Shown in pieces: positions 45,037-58,512 of a stretch of DNA of 64,000 nucleotides. How positions within the stretch are numbered: position 1 is the stretch's first letter; each line of letters opens with the position of its first letter. The position numbers and the translations under genes are program-made. The notes beneath the pieces were generated by a model that saw only the letters and a list, made by a program, of their open reading frames with translations, ran no database searches and had not been told where the DNA came from. The stretch is from Mangifera indica (taxonomy: Eukaryota; Streptophyta; Magnoliopsida; Sapindales; Anacardiaceae), in NCBI RefSeq assembly GCF_011075055.1, contig NC_058156.1, forward strand, positions 3,844,001 through 3,908,000, written 5' to 3'.

Positions 45037-46900
45037 ATGAACCTAGAAAAATCCCACACTATTAGTGAAGGGTTTGCCCTTAATAGACCGCCATTGTTTA
45101 ATGGCACTTGATATGCTTATTGGAAAATTGTATGTCGATTTTTCTTCAAAGTGATTATGAGTTATGAGATGTAGTACAAGATGGACCTTTTGTTCCTATG
45201 AAAAAAATAGATGGAATGCAAGTGCCAAAAATTAGGGAAGAAATGACCCCTCAAGATAAGAAAAATATTGTCATTAATGCTAGAGCTATGAACGTGTTAT
45301 ATTATGCATTCAATGAATATAACTTTAATAAGGTACAAGTTTATTCCTCAGCTAAAGAAATTTGGGAATTATTGATGGTGTTAAATGAGGGAACTTCACA
45401 AGTCAAAGAGACTAAAATTAGCATGTTGACACACTTATATGAGTTATTCAAAATAAATGAAGATAAGACAATTAGTGAAATGTTTGATAGATTTATTACT
45501 ATTTTGAATGAATTAAAAAATCTTGGTAAAGTTTATACTAACCAAGAAAATGTCAAAAAACTTCTTAGGTGTTTGCCTCCTTATTCGGATCCCAAGTGAT
45601 GGCAATCAAAGAAGCAAAAGATATCAAGACTTTATCTCTTGAGGAACTTTTAGGATCACTTCTCACTCATGAGCTCACTATGAAGCAATAATAAATTAAA
45701 AAAATGAAGAAGAAGAAAAAGATCATTACCTTCAAATCATCAATCAAAGAGAGTGGAAGTTCCTCGAAGAAGAAGAAGAGACATCAAATGATGAAGATGA
45801 AGACATTGCATTCTTAACTAGAAAGATTGGAAAGCTTCTAAGAAATAGAAAACTAAGAAAAAATGGAAACTTCACAAAAAGGGAGGTTATTAAAGGTGAA
45901 AAAGGAGAAAGACAAAGGAAAGAATAAGTTGGTAGATCGAAAAAGAAGCCGAGACACATCAAATATGATTGTCCTCTCCTCAAAATTGGTAGGTTGAAAA
46001 AGAAAGCAATGAAGGTTACATGGGACGATAGTGACGAAAGTAAATCCGAAAAAAAGGATAATGAAGTAGCCAACATGTGTTTCATGGCAATTACAAATAA
46101 TGAGGTAATTAACTCTAGCTCATCTAATACTTGTGATGATTTAGATAATAGAGATGATGAGATAGATGAAAACTCCCCATATGAAGAGTTATATGATACC
46201 TTGAAGAGATGAATGAAAAACTTGCCTTTTGTATGTCTAAAAAAGCAACTCCTAGAAAGAAAAATTTAAATTTGGAAAAAGAAAATAAGCTTTTAAAGAA
46301 AGAAAAAGAAAACTTACCCTCATATGAAGAGTTATATGATACCTTGAAGAGATGGATGAAAAACTTGCCCTTTGTATATCTAAAAATGCAACTCCTAAAA
46401 AGAAAAATTTTAATTTGGAAAAAGAAAATGAGCCTTTAAAGAAAGAAAATGAAATTTTTAACAAAAAAATCTTTAAGCTTAAAGGAAAAGAAAATGAAGA
46501 AAACAAGTGTTCTATTTTTTAAAAAGAAAAACAATAGTTTAAAAATGATCTTTGCATAGTTAAAAAGGAAAAAAAAAACTATAGAAAGTGAAACTAAAGC
46601 TTTAAAAAAAGGAAGTAAAGGATTGAAGTGAAATAGTTTTAAAATTCAAAAGTGGAAAGGACATTCTTGATAAAATGTTTGGTATACAAATGGAAGTTTT
46701 AAACAAAAGAGGGTTTGATTATAAACATTTTATTCAAGTAAAATATTTAAAAAATTATTTTGTTGAAACCTTAACTTCAAGTGAATCAAATCTAACTTGC
46801 AATTATTGTGGAAATAAAGGTCACATCTCATCATCTTTCCCAATTCAAAAGAAACATCACATGGGCACTTAAAAAGTGTAGGTTCCTAAGAGAACAAAAC
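45037..46900 (+). pseudogene. Copia element C gag pseudogene
   Basis: The start ATG at 45037 (MNLEKSHTISEGFALNRPPL) fits the SIRE-type gag start. The UBN2-type gag core follows at 45198-45599 (NARAMNVLYYA, SAKEIWELL, EMFDRF, LLRCLPPYSDPK), then EELLGSLLTHEL in another frame, an acidic and Lys/Glu-rich coiled coil (46000-46640) and a zinc knuckle at 46796-46850 (CNYCGNKGHISSSF). The knuckle's fourth ligand, normally Cys, is Phe. An internal 143 bp tandem duplication shifts the frame. Gag would form the element's particle; this copy has several stops and frameshifts. Confidence 0.85.
46179..46464 (+). repeat. 143 bp tandem duplication inside gag
   Basis: ATATGAAGAGTTATATGATACC occurs at 46179 and again at 46322. 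The following about 120 bp is repeated with few differences, covering the coiled-coil segment. A 143 bp unit is not a multiple of three, so the duplication breaks the frame. Confidence 0.88.
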
Positions 46901-46974
46901 TGACCACCGAAGACCCAACATGATTTAGATACCTAAGACAAATTTTGAATATCTCATTGTATTTAGAAACCAAA

Positions 46975-49900
46975 AAACAAAAGAGGAAAAGCAAATGGCT
47001 CCTTAATAACACTTGCTCAAGATACATGACGGAAGATATTTTACAATTCTTAATAACAAGCAAGAAAGATAGAGGATATGTCACCATTAGAGAAACGCGA
47101 AGGGTAAAATTATTGTCACTGGAGATATTGGTAACAACTCTCATATTATTATTGAAAATATTCTTTTGGTAGATAGTCTTAAACATAATCTTCTTAGCAT
47201 TATTCAACTATGTGATAAAAGATTTAGAGTTATTTTTTAGTCTAATAGTTGCATTATAAAAAATATGAATGATAGAAAGCTAATTTGTGTAGAAAATAAA
47301 GATGAAAATGTTTACATTATAGATATAGAAAATGCATCTCATGAAAATCTATGTTTCTCTACATTGCATGAAAGTAGTTGGTTGTGACATAGAAGATTAA
47401 GTTATGCTAGCATGGATTTGATTTCAAAAATCTCCAAGAAAGAGCTTGTCAAGGTTCTTCCAAAAATAGATTTTGTTAAAGATAAAATTTATGATGCATG
47501 ACAATTTGGCAAACACACAAAAAGCTCATTTGAAAGCAAAACTCATATTTCCACATTTAAACCTTTACAACTTCTTCATATTGATTTTTTCGATCCTTCA
47601 AGAACCGCAAGCCTAAGTGGGAAACATTATGTTTTTGTTATTGTTGATGATTTTTCAAGATTCACTTAGGTAATTTTTTTTACATCAAAAGATCAATCCC
47701 TCCATGCATTTTCAAAATTTGTCAAGAAAATACAAAAAGAAAAAGAAATGTACATTTCTTGCATTAGGAGTGATCATGGAGGAGAATTTAAAAATCATTT
47801 ATTTGAAAACTTTTGTGATAAGCATGGTATTGAACATCAATTCTCTTTCTTAGAACTCCTCAACAAAATGATGTTGTTAAAAGAAAGAATAAGATAATTC
47901 AAGAGATGGCTAGAATCATGCTAAATGAAAAAGCTTTATCTCAATATTTTAGGCGGAAGTTGTAAACACCGTGTGCTATATTTTAAATCATGTTTTAATA
48001 AGACTATCATTGGATAAAATTCCATATGAACTTTGGAAAAACAAAATGCCAAATATTAGTTATTTTAAAGTTTTTGGATGCAAATGTTTTATTTTGAACA
48101 CAAAAGAAAATTTAGGAAAATTTGATTCAAAATTAGACATTGACATCTTTCTTGGATATTCATCATCTAGCAAAGCATATAAGGTGTTTAATAAAAGGAC
48201 ACTAGTAGTCGAGGAATCCATGCATGTTATTTTTGATGAATCTAATCCTTTAACTAGTATGCAAGTTGATATTGATGATGATCAAGTTAAGAATGGAGAC
48301 CAAACGAAAATTCATGATTCACCAAATGATGTCAAGGATGTGACAAAATAAGAGCCAAAACATGAAGGAGATAAAGATCTTCCTAAGGCTTAGAGGTATG
48401 CAAATGCTCATCCTAAAAAATTGATTATTAGTAAGGAAAATCAAAGTGTTAAAGCTAGATCATCCTTCAATCTTTGTAATAATTTTGCATTTCTTTCTCA
48501 GTTTGAACAAAAAACATTTTAGCCATGCAAAAGGAACTAAATCAATTTGAAAGAAATAATGTTAGGGAACTAGTCGCTCGTCTAGATCTCCAATCTGTTA
48601 TTGACACAAAATGGGTTTTTAGAAACAAAATGGATGAATCTGGAGTGATTGTTAGAAATAGAGCTAGATTAGTGGCATAAGGCTATAACCAAGAATAGAG
48701 AATAGATTTTGAAGAAACTTTCGCACTGGTAACTAGACTAGAATCCATTATGATGCTTTTGGCATTTGCATATTCTAAAAATTTTATTTTATATCAAATG
48801 GATGTTAAAAGTGCCTTCTTAAATGGATTTATCATGGAGAAAGTTTATGTTGAACAACCTCCCAGGTTTGAAAGTTATGATTTTCCAAACCATGCTTTTA
48901 AACTTCTAAAAGCTCTTATAGTTTAAAGCAAATACCTCAAGCATGGTATGAACGTTTGAGGAAATTCTTGCTTGAAAAAGGTTTTTGCACTGGAAAAGTA
49001 AATACTACATTGTTTGTTAAGCGAAAAGAAAATGATATACTTTTGGTTCAAATTTATGTTGATGATATCATTTTTGGCTCTACTAATATCTCTTTGTGTA
49101 AAGAATTTTCTAATCTTATGAGCAAAGAATTAGAAATGAGCATGATAGGAGAACTTAAGTATTTTCTCAAATTTAACATCAAGCAAAGCGAAGAGGGTAT
49201 CTTCATAAACCAATCTTCATACATTAAGGATTTGTTAAAGAAGTTTGGCATGGAAGGATTAAAAGCCTCAAGTACACCAATGAGTTCAACTATCAAGCTC
49301 ACCAAAGATGAAAGTGGGCCAAACATTGATGTCAAAATGTATAGAGGAATGATTGGCTCTCTTTTATATTTAACTGCTAGTAGACCCAATATTATGTTCA
49401 GTGTATGCTTATAAGCTCGATTCCAATCATGTTCTAAGAAATCTCATTTAAAAGCCTTTAAAAGAATTTTCAAATATTTACATGGCACTAGATTTTTAGG
49501 CTTATGGTATCCTAGAGAAATTTCTATTGACCTAGTGAGCTATTCGGATGCTGACTTTGTTAGGAGCCAAGTTAATAAAAAATATTAGTGCTACTTGTCA
49601 TTTTATAGGTCATGCATTATTTTCATGGCTTTTAAGAAACAAAACTCTATAGCTTTATTGACCATGAAAGCGAAATATATTGTCATTGGTAGTTGTTGTG
49701 CCCAAGCCTTGTGGATGCAACAAACCCTTAGGGATTATGAAGTTAGCCTATCTAAAACTCCAATCTTATGTAACAACACAAGTGCTATTAGCTTATCCAA
49801 AAATCCGATTCAACACTTTTGAACCAAGCATATAGAAATTAGATTTCATTTTATTCGAGACCATGTTTAAAAGGATGATATTTGTCTTGACTTTGTATCC

Positions 49901-50000
49901 ACCGAAGATCAACTTGCAGATATTTTTATAAAACCTCTTAGGGAAGAACATTTTTGGAAAATTAGAGATGAGCTTGGGATCATGGAATCACTATATTAAC
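46975..50000 (+). pseudogene. Copia element C pol pseudogene (PR-IN-RT-RH)
   Basis: Protease at about 46995-47030 reads NNTCSRYMTED where the family has DSGCSRHMTG, so the catalytic Asp is lost. The GAG-pre-integrase segment is at 47320-47540 (RRLSYASMDLIS). Integrase: LHIDFFDPS (47577-47600) and IRSDHGGEFKN (47764-47795) hold two of the DDE residues. The SH3-like region is at 47971-48351. RT: TKWVFRNKMDESG (48607), YQMDVKSAFLNGF (48794) and an intact YVDD box in LVQIYVDDIIFGS (49043-49081). RNase H: SYSDADFV (49541), ALLTMKAKYIVIGSCC (49652) and a C-terminal DQLADIFIKPL (49908-49940). At least ten stops or frame shifts interrupt it, one between the RT halves near 48925-48950. Confidence 0.9.
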
Positions 50001-50989
50001 ATTTGCACTTAAATATCATTGTGCTTATGATATTTTGGTTGAACTAAAAGTGTCAATATATGTTTTATGCATCATTTCATGTTTGACTATATTGATAATT
50101 TTTCTTGTACCAATTATTTTTGTATTGATTTTTAATGTATTTGATTTAATTTTCATCATATTTTACATCAAACTACATTGCATTTCATTTTTTTTTTTAA
50201 ATCAATAATGCATAGTTGAATCATTTGGACTCATTTATATTCAAACTGAAACAACAAAATGCATAAAAACATTAACCTAGATTTTGCAAAATTCGTTTAT
50301 TGAATTGCAAAATTTGATTGACCAAAATTTTAATAAAATTCAGTCTACCAAATTTTGAAAAATTCAGTCTATCGAATCTACCAAATCCAGCATATAAGGG
50401 CAAAAAAAGCTTCACATTTTTTTCACAAACCTTCTAGCCTTTCTTCCGTTTTCTCTCAACTAAATTACTTCAAGTTCACTCCAATCTACTTCAAACTCAA
50501 AATTTTCAATCTAAATCAATTCCAAACTTCATTTCTACTTGTTTTGAGCAAAACCCCTATCAAAAATACCACATTTTGCCTAAAATCATTCTAAATCCCA
50601 TTAAACCCTAAACCCTAGTTTTTTTTTTTTTAAATTTCTTCCAAAATCATCCTAATTTCATTAATTTTTCATCAAATTGAACACAAAATCCTCATTCCCA
50701 GCATCATTCTTACAAGTTCTAAGCATCAATTTAAAAATTTTGTCTATCAAAAACCTCCAAATCACATAACCCAATTTTGATTTTGTTAGTAAAAATCCTC
50801 TGTATGGTCGACCGTTTTGCCTTTTGATCATACTATTGTCATTTTTTCATCTTTTTCAACCAAGGTGTGCACTTTGTTTTCAAATTCATGTTCATTCATG
50901 GGAAATTACGATTCTACCCTTGTACATACATTTGACATAGCTTTGTATTTTGACACATTCCATCATATTTTGTGTGGTATTTACTCGTT
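50001..50989 (+). other. Copia C spacer between pol and envelope-position ORF
   Basis: AT-rich. It contains one LTR-like motif block (AATTTGATTGACCAAAATTT near 50308-50370) and C/T-rich sequence at 50420-50760. No domain. Long 3' regions between pol and the extra ORF are usual in SIRE/Maximus-type elements. Confidence 0.55.
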
Positions 50990-52340
50990 TGCTCTTTATT
51001 TTACCTTTTAAAAATTTTCAATTTGTACTTTGTTAGATTAAGTTGTTAGATTCGATCATATATTCTCATATTTTGCAATTATTATTAATACTCATCACAG
51101 TAGTTCTAAGCATGCCTTTACATAGCTTAGAAATGTCATTACTAGTTCTTTATCTCCTATCAATCAAGCCAAGCCTTTAAAGGCTCCCTTTGATCACATT
51201 TGTTTTTGCTCTGTCTGAGCTTCTGCCACTTATGTCGATCCCTATAGTTGTTGTGGTCTATGTAAAACCCGTCAAGTTAATTTTAATTTATTAGCACAAT
51301 TTAACACGAGAACTCTTTTTGATAGATTCAAATGGACTTGTTATGTCAAATCAGGTGGTTATGTTTATCCTACTCTTGTTCGTGAATTTTTTATGAACAT
51401 GAGATTTGATTGACTTTATAATAAAGCCACCTCTTTTGTCCGAGGTTGTGATATTCAATTTTCTCCTACCAGCCCTCGTGTCACTTTGGGTCTTCCTATT
51501 GTTTGCGGTCCTTTTCTTCCCCTTCATGGGTGGCATTTTACTCTATGATTGGCAATCTTGACCATGATGTCATTATTCGTCCACCACACAAGCATCTCAC
51601 TCTATCTACTTATCTCTTTCATAACATTATCAGTTATACTCTTACACTAAAATCAAGTCATTTCAATGAAGTCAGCATGGTTGACTTCTATCTCCTCTCG
51701 CATCTCATCTAAGGGTCTTTTATAGACTTTTGTCATGTCATTTTTTATCTGATGGTATCTACTATCTCTTATCACACCTATCTTTTACCTTATGCACCTA
51801 TCATCACTTTGATTCTTTTGGAGGTGAACGTTTCCTTCATTGATGAGCAAGATGTTGAACTAGCTATTGATCCATATATTGCTTCCAACCTCCATGCTAT
51901 AGGCTTCGGTCAACAAAATGGTGTATAACATCATATTTTTGAGATAGAACCTAATGGAGGTGAGGTTATTGATGATTTGGGCCCCAATGTTGACATTAAT
52001 ACTAAGCCCCAAGCTTTTGGTGCTCCAACTAATGATATTGATGCTGATATTGATGACGATTATACTAAGGCCAATGAGGATTGAGATTCCTTCGAGTTAC
52101 AAGCTTATGCTTCTGGAAGGAGATTTATGATAGCTATTGGAGTGAGTTCCTTTACTAAGCTAACCATCGCCTCAACTGTTGATCTTATCTCTATTTAATC
52201 TATTGAGCTTGCTGATCTTCGTGTTGAGGTTTGCACTAATTTTGTTGCTATTGATTCTAGTATTACTGATCTTCGAGTTAAGCTCAAAGGTGACATAAAT
52301 AAGCTTCTTTGGTGTTTTCCTTCTTCTTCTTAGTTTATCT
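50990..52340 (+). pseudogene. Envelope-position ORF of copia C (putative plant transposon protein domain)
   Basis: In the frame covering 51235-51535 the reading includes FDRFKWTCYVKSGGYVYPTL, VREFFMNMRF, ATSFVRGCDIQFSP and VTLGLPIVCGPFLP. This resembles the YP-LVREFY/RG-V-F/LGLP pattern of the putative plant transposon domain found in extra ORFs of SIRE/Maximus and some gypsy elements. Downstream (51900-52320) an acidic Asp/Glu-rich region and a leucine-rich coiled-coil-like end follow in broken frames. Its function in live elements is unknown; an envelope role has been proposed only from its position. Stops are frequent. Confidence 0.6.
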
Positions 52341-52476
52341 TTGTTTTTCATTATATTTTTGTTGTGTATGGATTTTTCTCATATCTTGATGGTTTATCTT
52401 ATTACTACTGTTATTTTGCTGATCATACTTATTTAACCATTGTATTCATGCCTTGTGCCTTGATGCTTATTGTTGG

Positions 52477-54867
52477 TGTAACATCCCAAAACTATAATAA
52501 AACATATGACTTCAAAAGACTTCAAAAATCCCTTAAATAAAGTCAAATTTTGAATACAAAGTTTTCAACCACAAAAGCATGAAAAACAAAAATCTTTCAA
52601 ACAAAACATATAATCAAATAGTTACTAAACTAATTTTTTTTTTCTTTTAGCCAAACTTCCCAGCTAACTTCTCTTATTCTTTATTCCCCAAAGCTAAACA
52701 GAAACTCATACTTTATGACATCTTTAATCTGCAAAAATGTTAATGACAAGGGGTAAGCCGTCAACTCGGTAAGCAGAAGCTAAACGTTATATATGCATAC
52801 TTAAACATTTAATTCAAATAATAATAAAGAAAATCAAATAAAAGAAGGTCAAACAGAAAACCAAGTGCTTACACATATAAAACCACAAATAAATAAATAA
52901 ATAAATTATTTCAGAACCTTTCAAACTACCAAACTTAAGTCAAAATTTATTTTAAACTCTTATCATGTAGTGTCACCTGTACTCTCGGTGACCAGGCTAG
53001 AATTTTAGAATCAAATGTCACCTATAATCCCGGTGACCCGGCCAGAATTTCAGAAATGTGCACACTAGAATAGATAATCCAGTTGGACCAAACTTATAGT
53101 TTCAGAGTTTAGAGCAGATATTTAGAGACTATGGACAATGAGTCAAAACCGTATATATAAACAAAACATTTGTAGAAATTCTTTGGGTTTGATAGAAAAC
53201 GTTTATAAAAATATTATATAGCTTGCGAAAACCAAATTTTTCATATTTGAGTATCATTTCCAAACATATAACATTTATATGCATACAAAAAGAATAGTTT
53301 CTACTTACCTCGACTACCAGCAAAAGTATACACAAACCCTTATACGATCCAAACTATCACGTACAACCTATTCGGATCCTAGCCAAAACCAATGAATTCA
53401 AATTGTAATAATACTCTTAGTAATATCCTTAAATCCCCATTGAAAATCCTCAATTCCAAAACTAATTTTACAAATTCTAAGAGTGTCTAAGGTGAATAAT
53501 CCTAGACTTAACTAACACATATTTATACTGTATAACCTTTGTTCTATGAATTTTATAAATTTTTACACAAATTAAAAAGTTACAAAACTTTGTAGAGACA
53601 AAGAAGACATATAGATGGTTTCCCAAAAATTATTCAGCTAAAAAAATAAATATAAACTTCTAAAAAAATTACTTCCGTCCACAGCTCCTAATCACAACAA
53701 CAGTTTTCAAGTTTGACAGTTCATGCTTCCAGCAATTTTATAAAATTCTGTATAACTAGAAAATTCACGAAATTTTGCAAATATAAACTTAACATATTGA
53801 CGTTTTTATCAAAAAAATATGAACCTAAAAATATTTTAAAAGTCATGCAAAAAAAAATTTTTATCACAAACCATTAACACTGTCAAAAATATTTCAGATC
53901 GAACATATACTCTTATAATAATTTTAATAGATAACATAAAATTTACAAAATTTTGAAAACTTTCAGAATTAAACTATATATGCTAATTTACTTATAAAAA
54001 AATTATTCAAGTCACAATCAATTCAAAAAGAAACTGAAAATTATATTTCTTTACTGGTCACAAATTCTGTCAAACAAATTTCAGGTTTAATACTCAATAC
54101 TTTAACAATTTTAATAAATTATATTAAATAGATAAAATTATGAAAAGTTTTAGAACATAACTAGACATATTGATTTATGTAAAAAAAATATTTAAATTGA
54201 AAACGATGAAAAAAATATATATAAAAATAAATAAATCTTTTACAAAATTAAGATATCAACAAATTACTAAAATTTGTATTATTAATTTTTTTTCTTTCTT
54301 TTCATAAAACGAAATTAATATATAATATAAAAATAAAATTAAAGGTACATAATTTCCTTTTGTTTTTAGTAAATTTACAAACTAATATAAAACTATCATG
54401 AAACAAACAATTTACAATACAAAATTGAGTCGAATTCTAAAAGAAACCCTAATCTTCAAATCATAAAACACCTGTATATCAAAATAATAAAATATTGAGA
54501 CATACCTTAATGAAATAAAACAACACTATTTCCTTGCTTTAGTCTCCTACTCACAATTCTTCTCTTTCTAAAATCATTACTCCAAACCTTGCTCTTTATT
54601 TTGAAAATAAGAAAATTCTCTCTCTCCCTTTATTAATAATGATTTTATTTTTCTTTAAAGATAAGTTCTTAAAAATAAGCCTACATTTATCACAAATAAA
54701 ATATCTCATCTCTTAATGGAAAAATTTAACTATTATCTAGATTTTACCTAATAAAATATTTTTAAAAATTAAACTCACCTTATCCCCTAAAATTTAAATT
54801 TTATCTTATTTAAAATAATGATAATAATTATACTAATGATAATAATAATTAAAAGGTGAATATTACA
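52477..54867 (-). repeat. Gypsy D 3' LTR (full length)
   Basis: TGTAACATCCC at 52477 to GGTGAATATTACA at 54867, 2391 bp. It includes 832 bp (about 52630-53461) that the partner LTR lacks. That extra part has a tandem pair near 52973-53058 with GTCACC and GGTGAC words. On the minus strand the LTR reads TGTAATATTCACC to GGGATGTTACA. Confidence 0.93.
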
Positions 54868-54895
54868 ATTCTCCCCCCAAAAAAAAAAAAAATTG
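54868..54895 (-). other. Gypsy D polypurine tract
   Basis: On the minus strand, a T tract is followed by GGGGGGAGAAT directly before the 3' LTR start. In this family the tract primes plus-strand DNA synthesis. Confidence 0.8.
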
Positions 54896-54904
54896 TCCTC
54901 GAAA

Positions 54905-57900
54905 TTAGTACATACCTAAAGCTTGAAAGAGTTGAGGATACTTCTCCTTTATTTCAGCCTCTTGCTCCCGCGTGGCTTCTTCTAACGAGTGATTTCTCCA
55001 ACGCACCTTTACCAATGGAATAACTCTGTTCCTTAGAAATTGCTCCTTTCTATCAATGACTTATAAGGCTTGCTCTTCATTTGACAAATCTTCAGAGATT
55101 TGGATTGGCTGATAGTCTAAAACATGGGACGGGTCTGCCAAATATTTCCTTAATGCCAAAACATGAAATACATTGTGAAGCCTTGAGAGACTTGGTGGTA
55201 AGGCCACACGGTATGCAACTACACCAATCCTCTCCAAAGTTTCGAATGGCCTTATAAACCTAGGGCTTAGCTTCCCTCTCTTTCCAAACCGAAAAACTCC
55301 TTTCCAAGGTGACACCTTCAGAAAAACAAAATCTCCAACCTCAAATTCCAACTCTCGTCTACGATGATCAGCATAACTCTTTTGTCTACTTTGAGCTGTG
55401 TTCTCTAATCAACTTAATTTTATTAGATGTAATCTGAACGAGCTTTGGTCCTAGCAACTTCTTTTCTCCAACTTCTTCCCAATAAATAGGTGATCTACAC
55501 TTCCGACCATACAAAGCTTCATAAAGAGCCATACCAATACTAGAGTGGAAACTGTTATTATAAGCAAACTCTATTAGGGGTAAATGGTCTTCCCAAGAAC
55601 CACCCAAGTCTAGCATACATGCTCTCAACATATCTTCAAGGGTTTGGATAGTCTTTTCAGATTGACCATCAGTTTGAGGATAGAAAGCAGTGCTAAAACT
55701 AAGTTTTGTCCCAAGATTTTGGTGCAAACTTACCCAAAATTTAGAGGTGAAACGTGCATCTCTATCTGACACAATAGATTGAGGAACTCTATGCAATCTC
55801 ACAACCTCTCGAATAAATAAGTCAGCCAACTGAAACATATTATAAGTGGTTTTCACTGTCAAGAAATGTGTTGATTTAGTCAAACAATCAACCACCACCC
55901 AAATAGAATCAAATCCCTTTTTTGAACGAGGTAAGCCACTCACAAAATCTATAGAAATATGGTCTCATTTCCATTCAGGAATAGGCAAAGGCTGTAGAGG
56001 CCCCCCAGGTCTTTGATGTTCAATCTTTACTTGTTGGCACACCAAACATTTAGAGACATAATCAGCAATATCATTCGTCATGTTTCTCCACCAAAAGTTA
56101 TTTCTCAAATCACGATACATTTTAGTACCCCCTGGATGAATGCTATAAGCAGATTCATGAGTTTCACCCAAAATTTCTTTTTTCAAATTATTATCATTAG
56201 ACACACAGATTCGTTTCCCAAACCTTAAAATATCATCGTCAGGCAATCTGAATTCCAACTTATTTCCTTTTTTTACATCATTTACAATTTCCAATAATAA
56301 CGGATCCTCCTTCTCAGCCATTTTAATCCTTTCAATTAACATTGGTTGAACCTTTATATTTGCCAGAAAACCACTATGGCCAGGTAATACAACCATGACT
56401 TCATATTTCCTCAAATCATCCAATATATGCTTCTGAGTACAAATTAAATTTGTTATACCCCCAGATGATTTTCTACTAAGAGCATCAACTACCACATTAG
56501 TCTTCCCTACGACAATCATAATCCTTCACAAGTTCCAACCATCTCCTTTGCCTCAAATTTAACTCTTTTTGGGTAAATAAATACTTCAAGCTTTTATGAT
56601 CAGTGAAAATCTCACAAGTTTCCCTATAAAGGTAACGCCTCCAGATCTTTAAAGCAAAAACCACAGCTGCCAACTCTAGATCATGAGTTGGATAATTTTG
56701 CTCATAATTTTTCAGTTGCCTAGAAGCATAAGCCACCATCTTACCATGTTGTATCAACACACATCCCAAACCTTTCTTAGATGCATCATTATAAATGATA
56801 AAACCACCACCGCTTGAAGGAACAGTTAGCACCAGTGCAAAAACCAATCTTTTTTTTAACTCTTGAAAACCCTTCTCACACTCCTCATCCCAGTGAAATT
56901 TGACATCTTTTCTTGTCAGCTGAGTCAAAGGTGATACAAGACTAGAAAATCCTTCCACAAATCGTCTATAATAACTAGCTAACCCCAAAAAACTTCTAAC
57001 TTCTGTAACATTAGCAGGTCGTTGCCAATTCACCACAGCTTGAATCTTAGAAGGGTCAACACTAATTCCATCCTTAGTTACCACATGTCCCAAAAACACC
57101 ACCTTGTCTATCCAGAACTCACACTTTTTAAATTTTGCATAAAGCTTTTTCTCTCGAAGGGTTTGTAAAACAATCCTTAAATGTTCTCATGTTCCTCTTC
57201 ACTCTTAGAGAAAACCAATATATCATCTATAAACACAATAACAAATTGATCAAAATAATTTTGAAATACTCTATTCATCAAGTCCATAAAAGCTGCTGGA
57301 GCATTAGTTAACCCGAAAGGCATGACTAAAAATTCATAATGCCTATAACGAGTACGGAAAGTTGTCTTTGGCACATCATCAGGCTTAATCTTCAATTGAT
57401 GGTACCCTGATCGTAAGTCAATCTTTGAAAACACTACTGCACTTTGCAATTGAACAAATACGTCATCAATCCTAGGAAGAGGATACTTATTTTTAATGGT
57501 AACCAAGTTCAACTGACGATAGTCAATGCATAATCTCATACACCCATCTTTTTTCTTCACAAATAATGTAGGAGCACCCCAAGGTGAAACACTAGGACGG
57601 ATGAATCCTTTATCTAATAACTCTTGCAATTAAACCTTCAACTCTTTTAACTCTAAAGGTGCCATCCTATATGGAGCCTTAGAAATTGGAGCAATCACAG
57701 GTAACAAATCAATTGCAAATTCAATCTCTCGATTAGGAGGTAAGCCTGGTAAGTCTTCTGGAAATACATCTGAAAAATCTCTAACTATCAGAATATCCTC
57801 AAGTCTCACCTCTTGATCTTTATCAGCTGTAACACAAGCCACAAATCCCCCACTTCTTTTATTTACTAAGTTTCTAACTCTAACTGTCGAAATCAACCCA

Positions 57901-58269
57901 CTATAGGAACTTTGTGCCCCTTGAAATCGAAAAGCTTCCTCTTCTGATATATAAAAAATAACCTCCTTGGAAAAAGAATTAATACTAGCATGATACTTTG
58001 CTAACCAATTCATCCCTAGAATAACATCAAAGTCATACATCTCTAAAGGTAAAAGATCTACAAGAAATTTTCTACCCCTAAGGCAAATTTCACAAGACTT
58101 ATAAACACAATCAATCCACACACAATCACCTAGAGGAGTAGCGATTGACAAAGGGTATTTTAGTGGCTCAGGGGATTTCTCACAGTGATAAGTAAAAACA
58201 CATGATACAAAAGAATGAGTTGCACCAAAGTCAAATAAAGTTTTAGCTTCCTTAGAAAATAGAGATAAT
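54905..58269 (-). pseudogene. Gypsy D pol pseudogene (PR-RT-RH-IN-chromodomain)
   Basis: In order on the minus strand. Protease: LFDFGATHSF at about 58240-58208, where the family has DSGA, so Ser is replaced by Phe. RT: 57629-57177 with [33 protein letters not shown] and the catalytic FIDDIL. RNase H: 57102-56497 ([24 protein letters not shown]). Integrase: zinc finger with IHPGG and CLVCQ (56150-56020); catalytic core with IVSDRDARF and the GQSEKTIQTLED Glu (55780-55650). The GPKLVQ and VAYRVALPPSLS blocks follow (55455, 55210). Chromodomain: ALQVIDRKEQFLRN and IPLVKVRW (55065-55000). It ends at a stop at 54905-54907. The frame breaks at about 57629, 57175-57105, 56500, 55965 and 55385-55350. 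Confidence 0.93.
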
Positions 58270-58274
58270 GTACC

Positions 58275-58512
58275 TGTAACACCCCAGGTCCAATAACCCA
58301 GCCCACTGTTAAGATATTGTCCACTTTGGACACACAGTCCATCATAGGTTTGCTTCTGGGCTTTGCAACCCAAAATGCGTCTTAATAGTTAAGGAGCTTA
58401 CAAGCTATTTAACCAATTCAATTCTCCTACCACTAACCAATATGGGTTCCATAGACAAACCTAACATCTCTCCCGTATTTTATCAATGTGGGATTCACCT
58501 AAGGGTATCATA
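58275..58512. mobile_element. 238 bp solo-LTR-like (TRIM/SMART-type) insert
   Basis: Starts TGTAACACCCCAGG and ends GGGTATCATA, a decayed inverse of the start (expected GGGTGTCACA-like). GTACC is duplicated on both sides (58270-58274, 58513-58517). It contains ATTGTCCACTTTGGACACAC, AAAATGCGTCTTAATAGTTA and ATGTGGGATTCACC, words typical of a short LTR common in plant genomes. It interrupts gypsy D between gag and protease, in a stretch that reads in the same frame on both sides. Confidence 0.8.

Noticed and set aside
46252..46506. Minus-strand Phe/Ser-rich frame
   Set aside because: Antisense shadow of the Lys/Glu-rich gag coiled coil with its tandem duplication.
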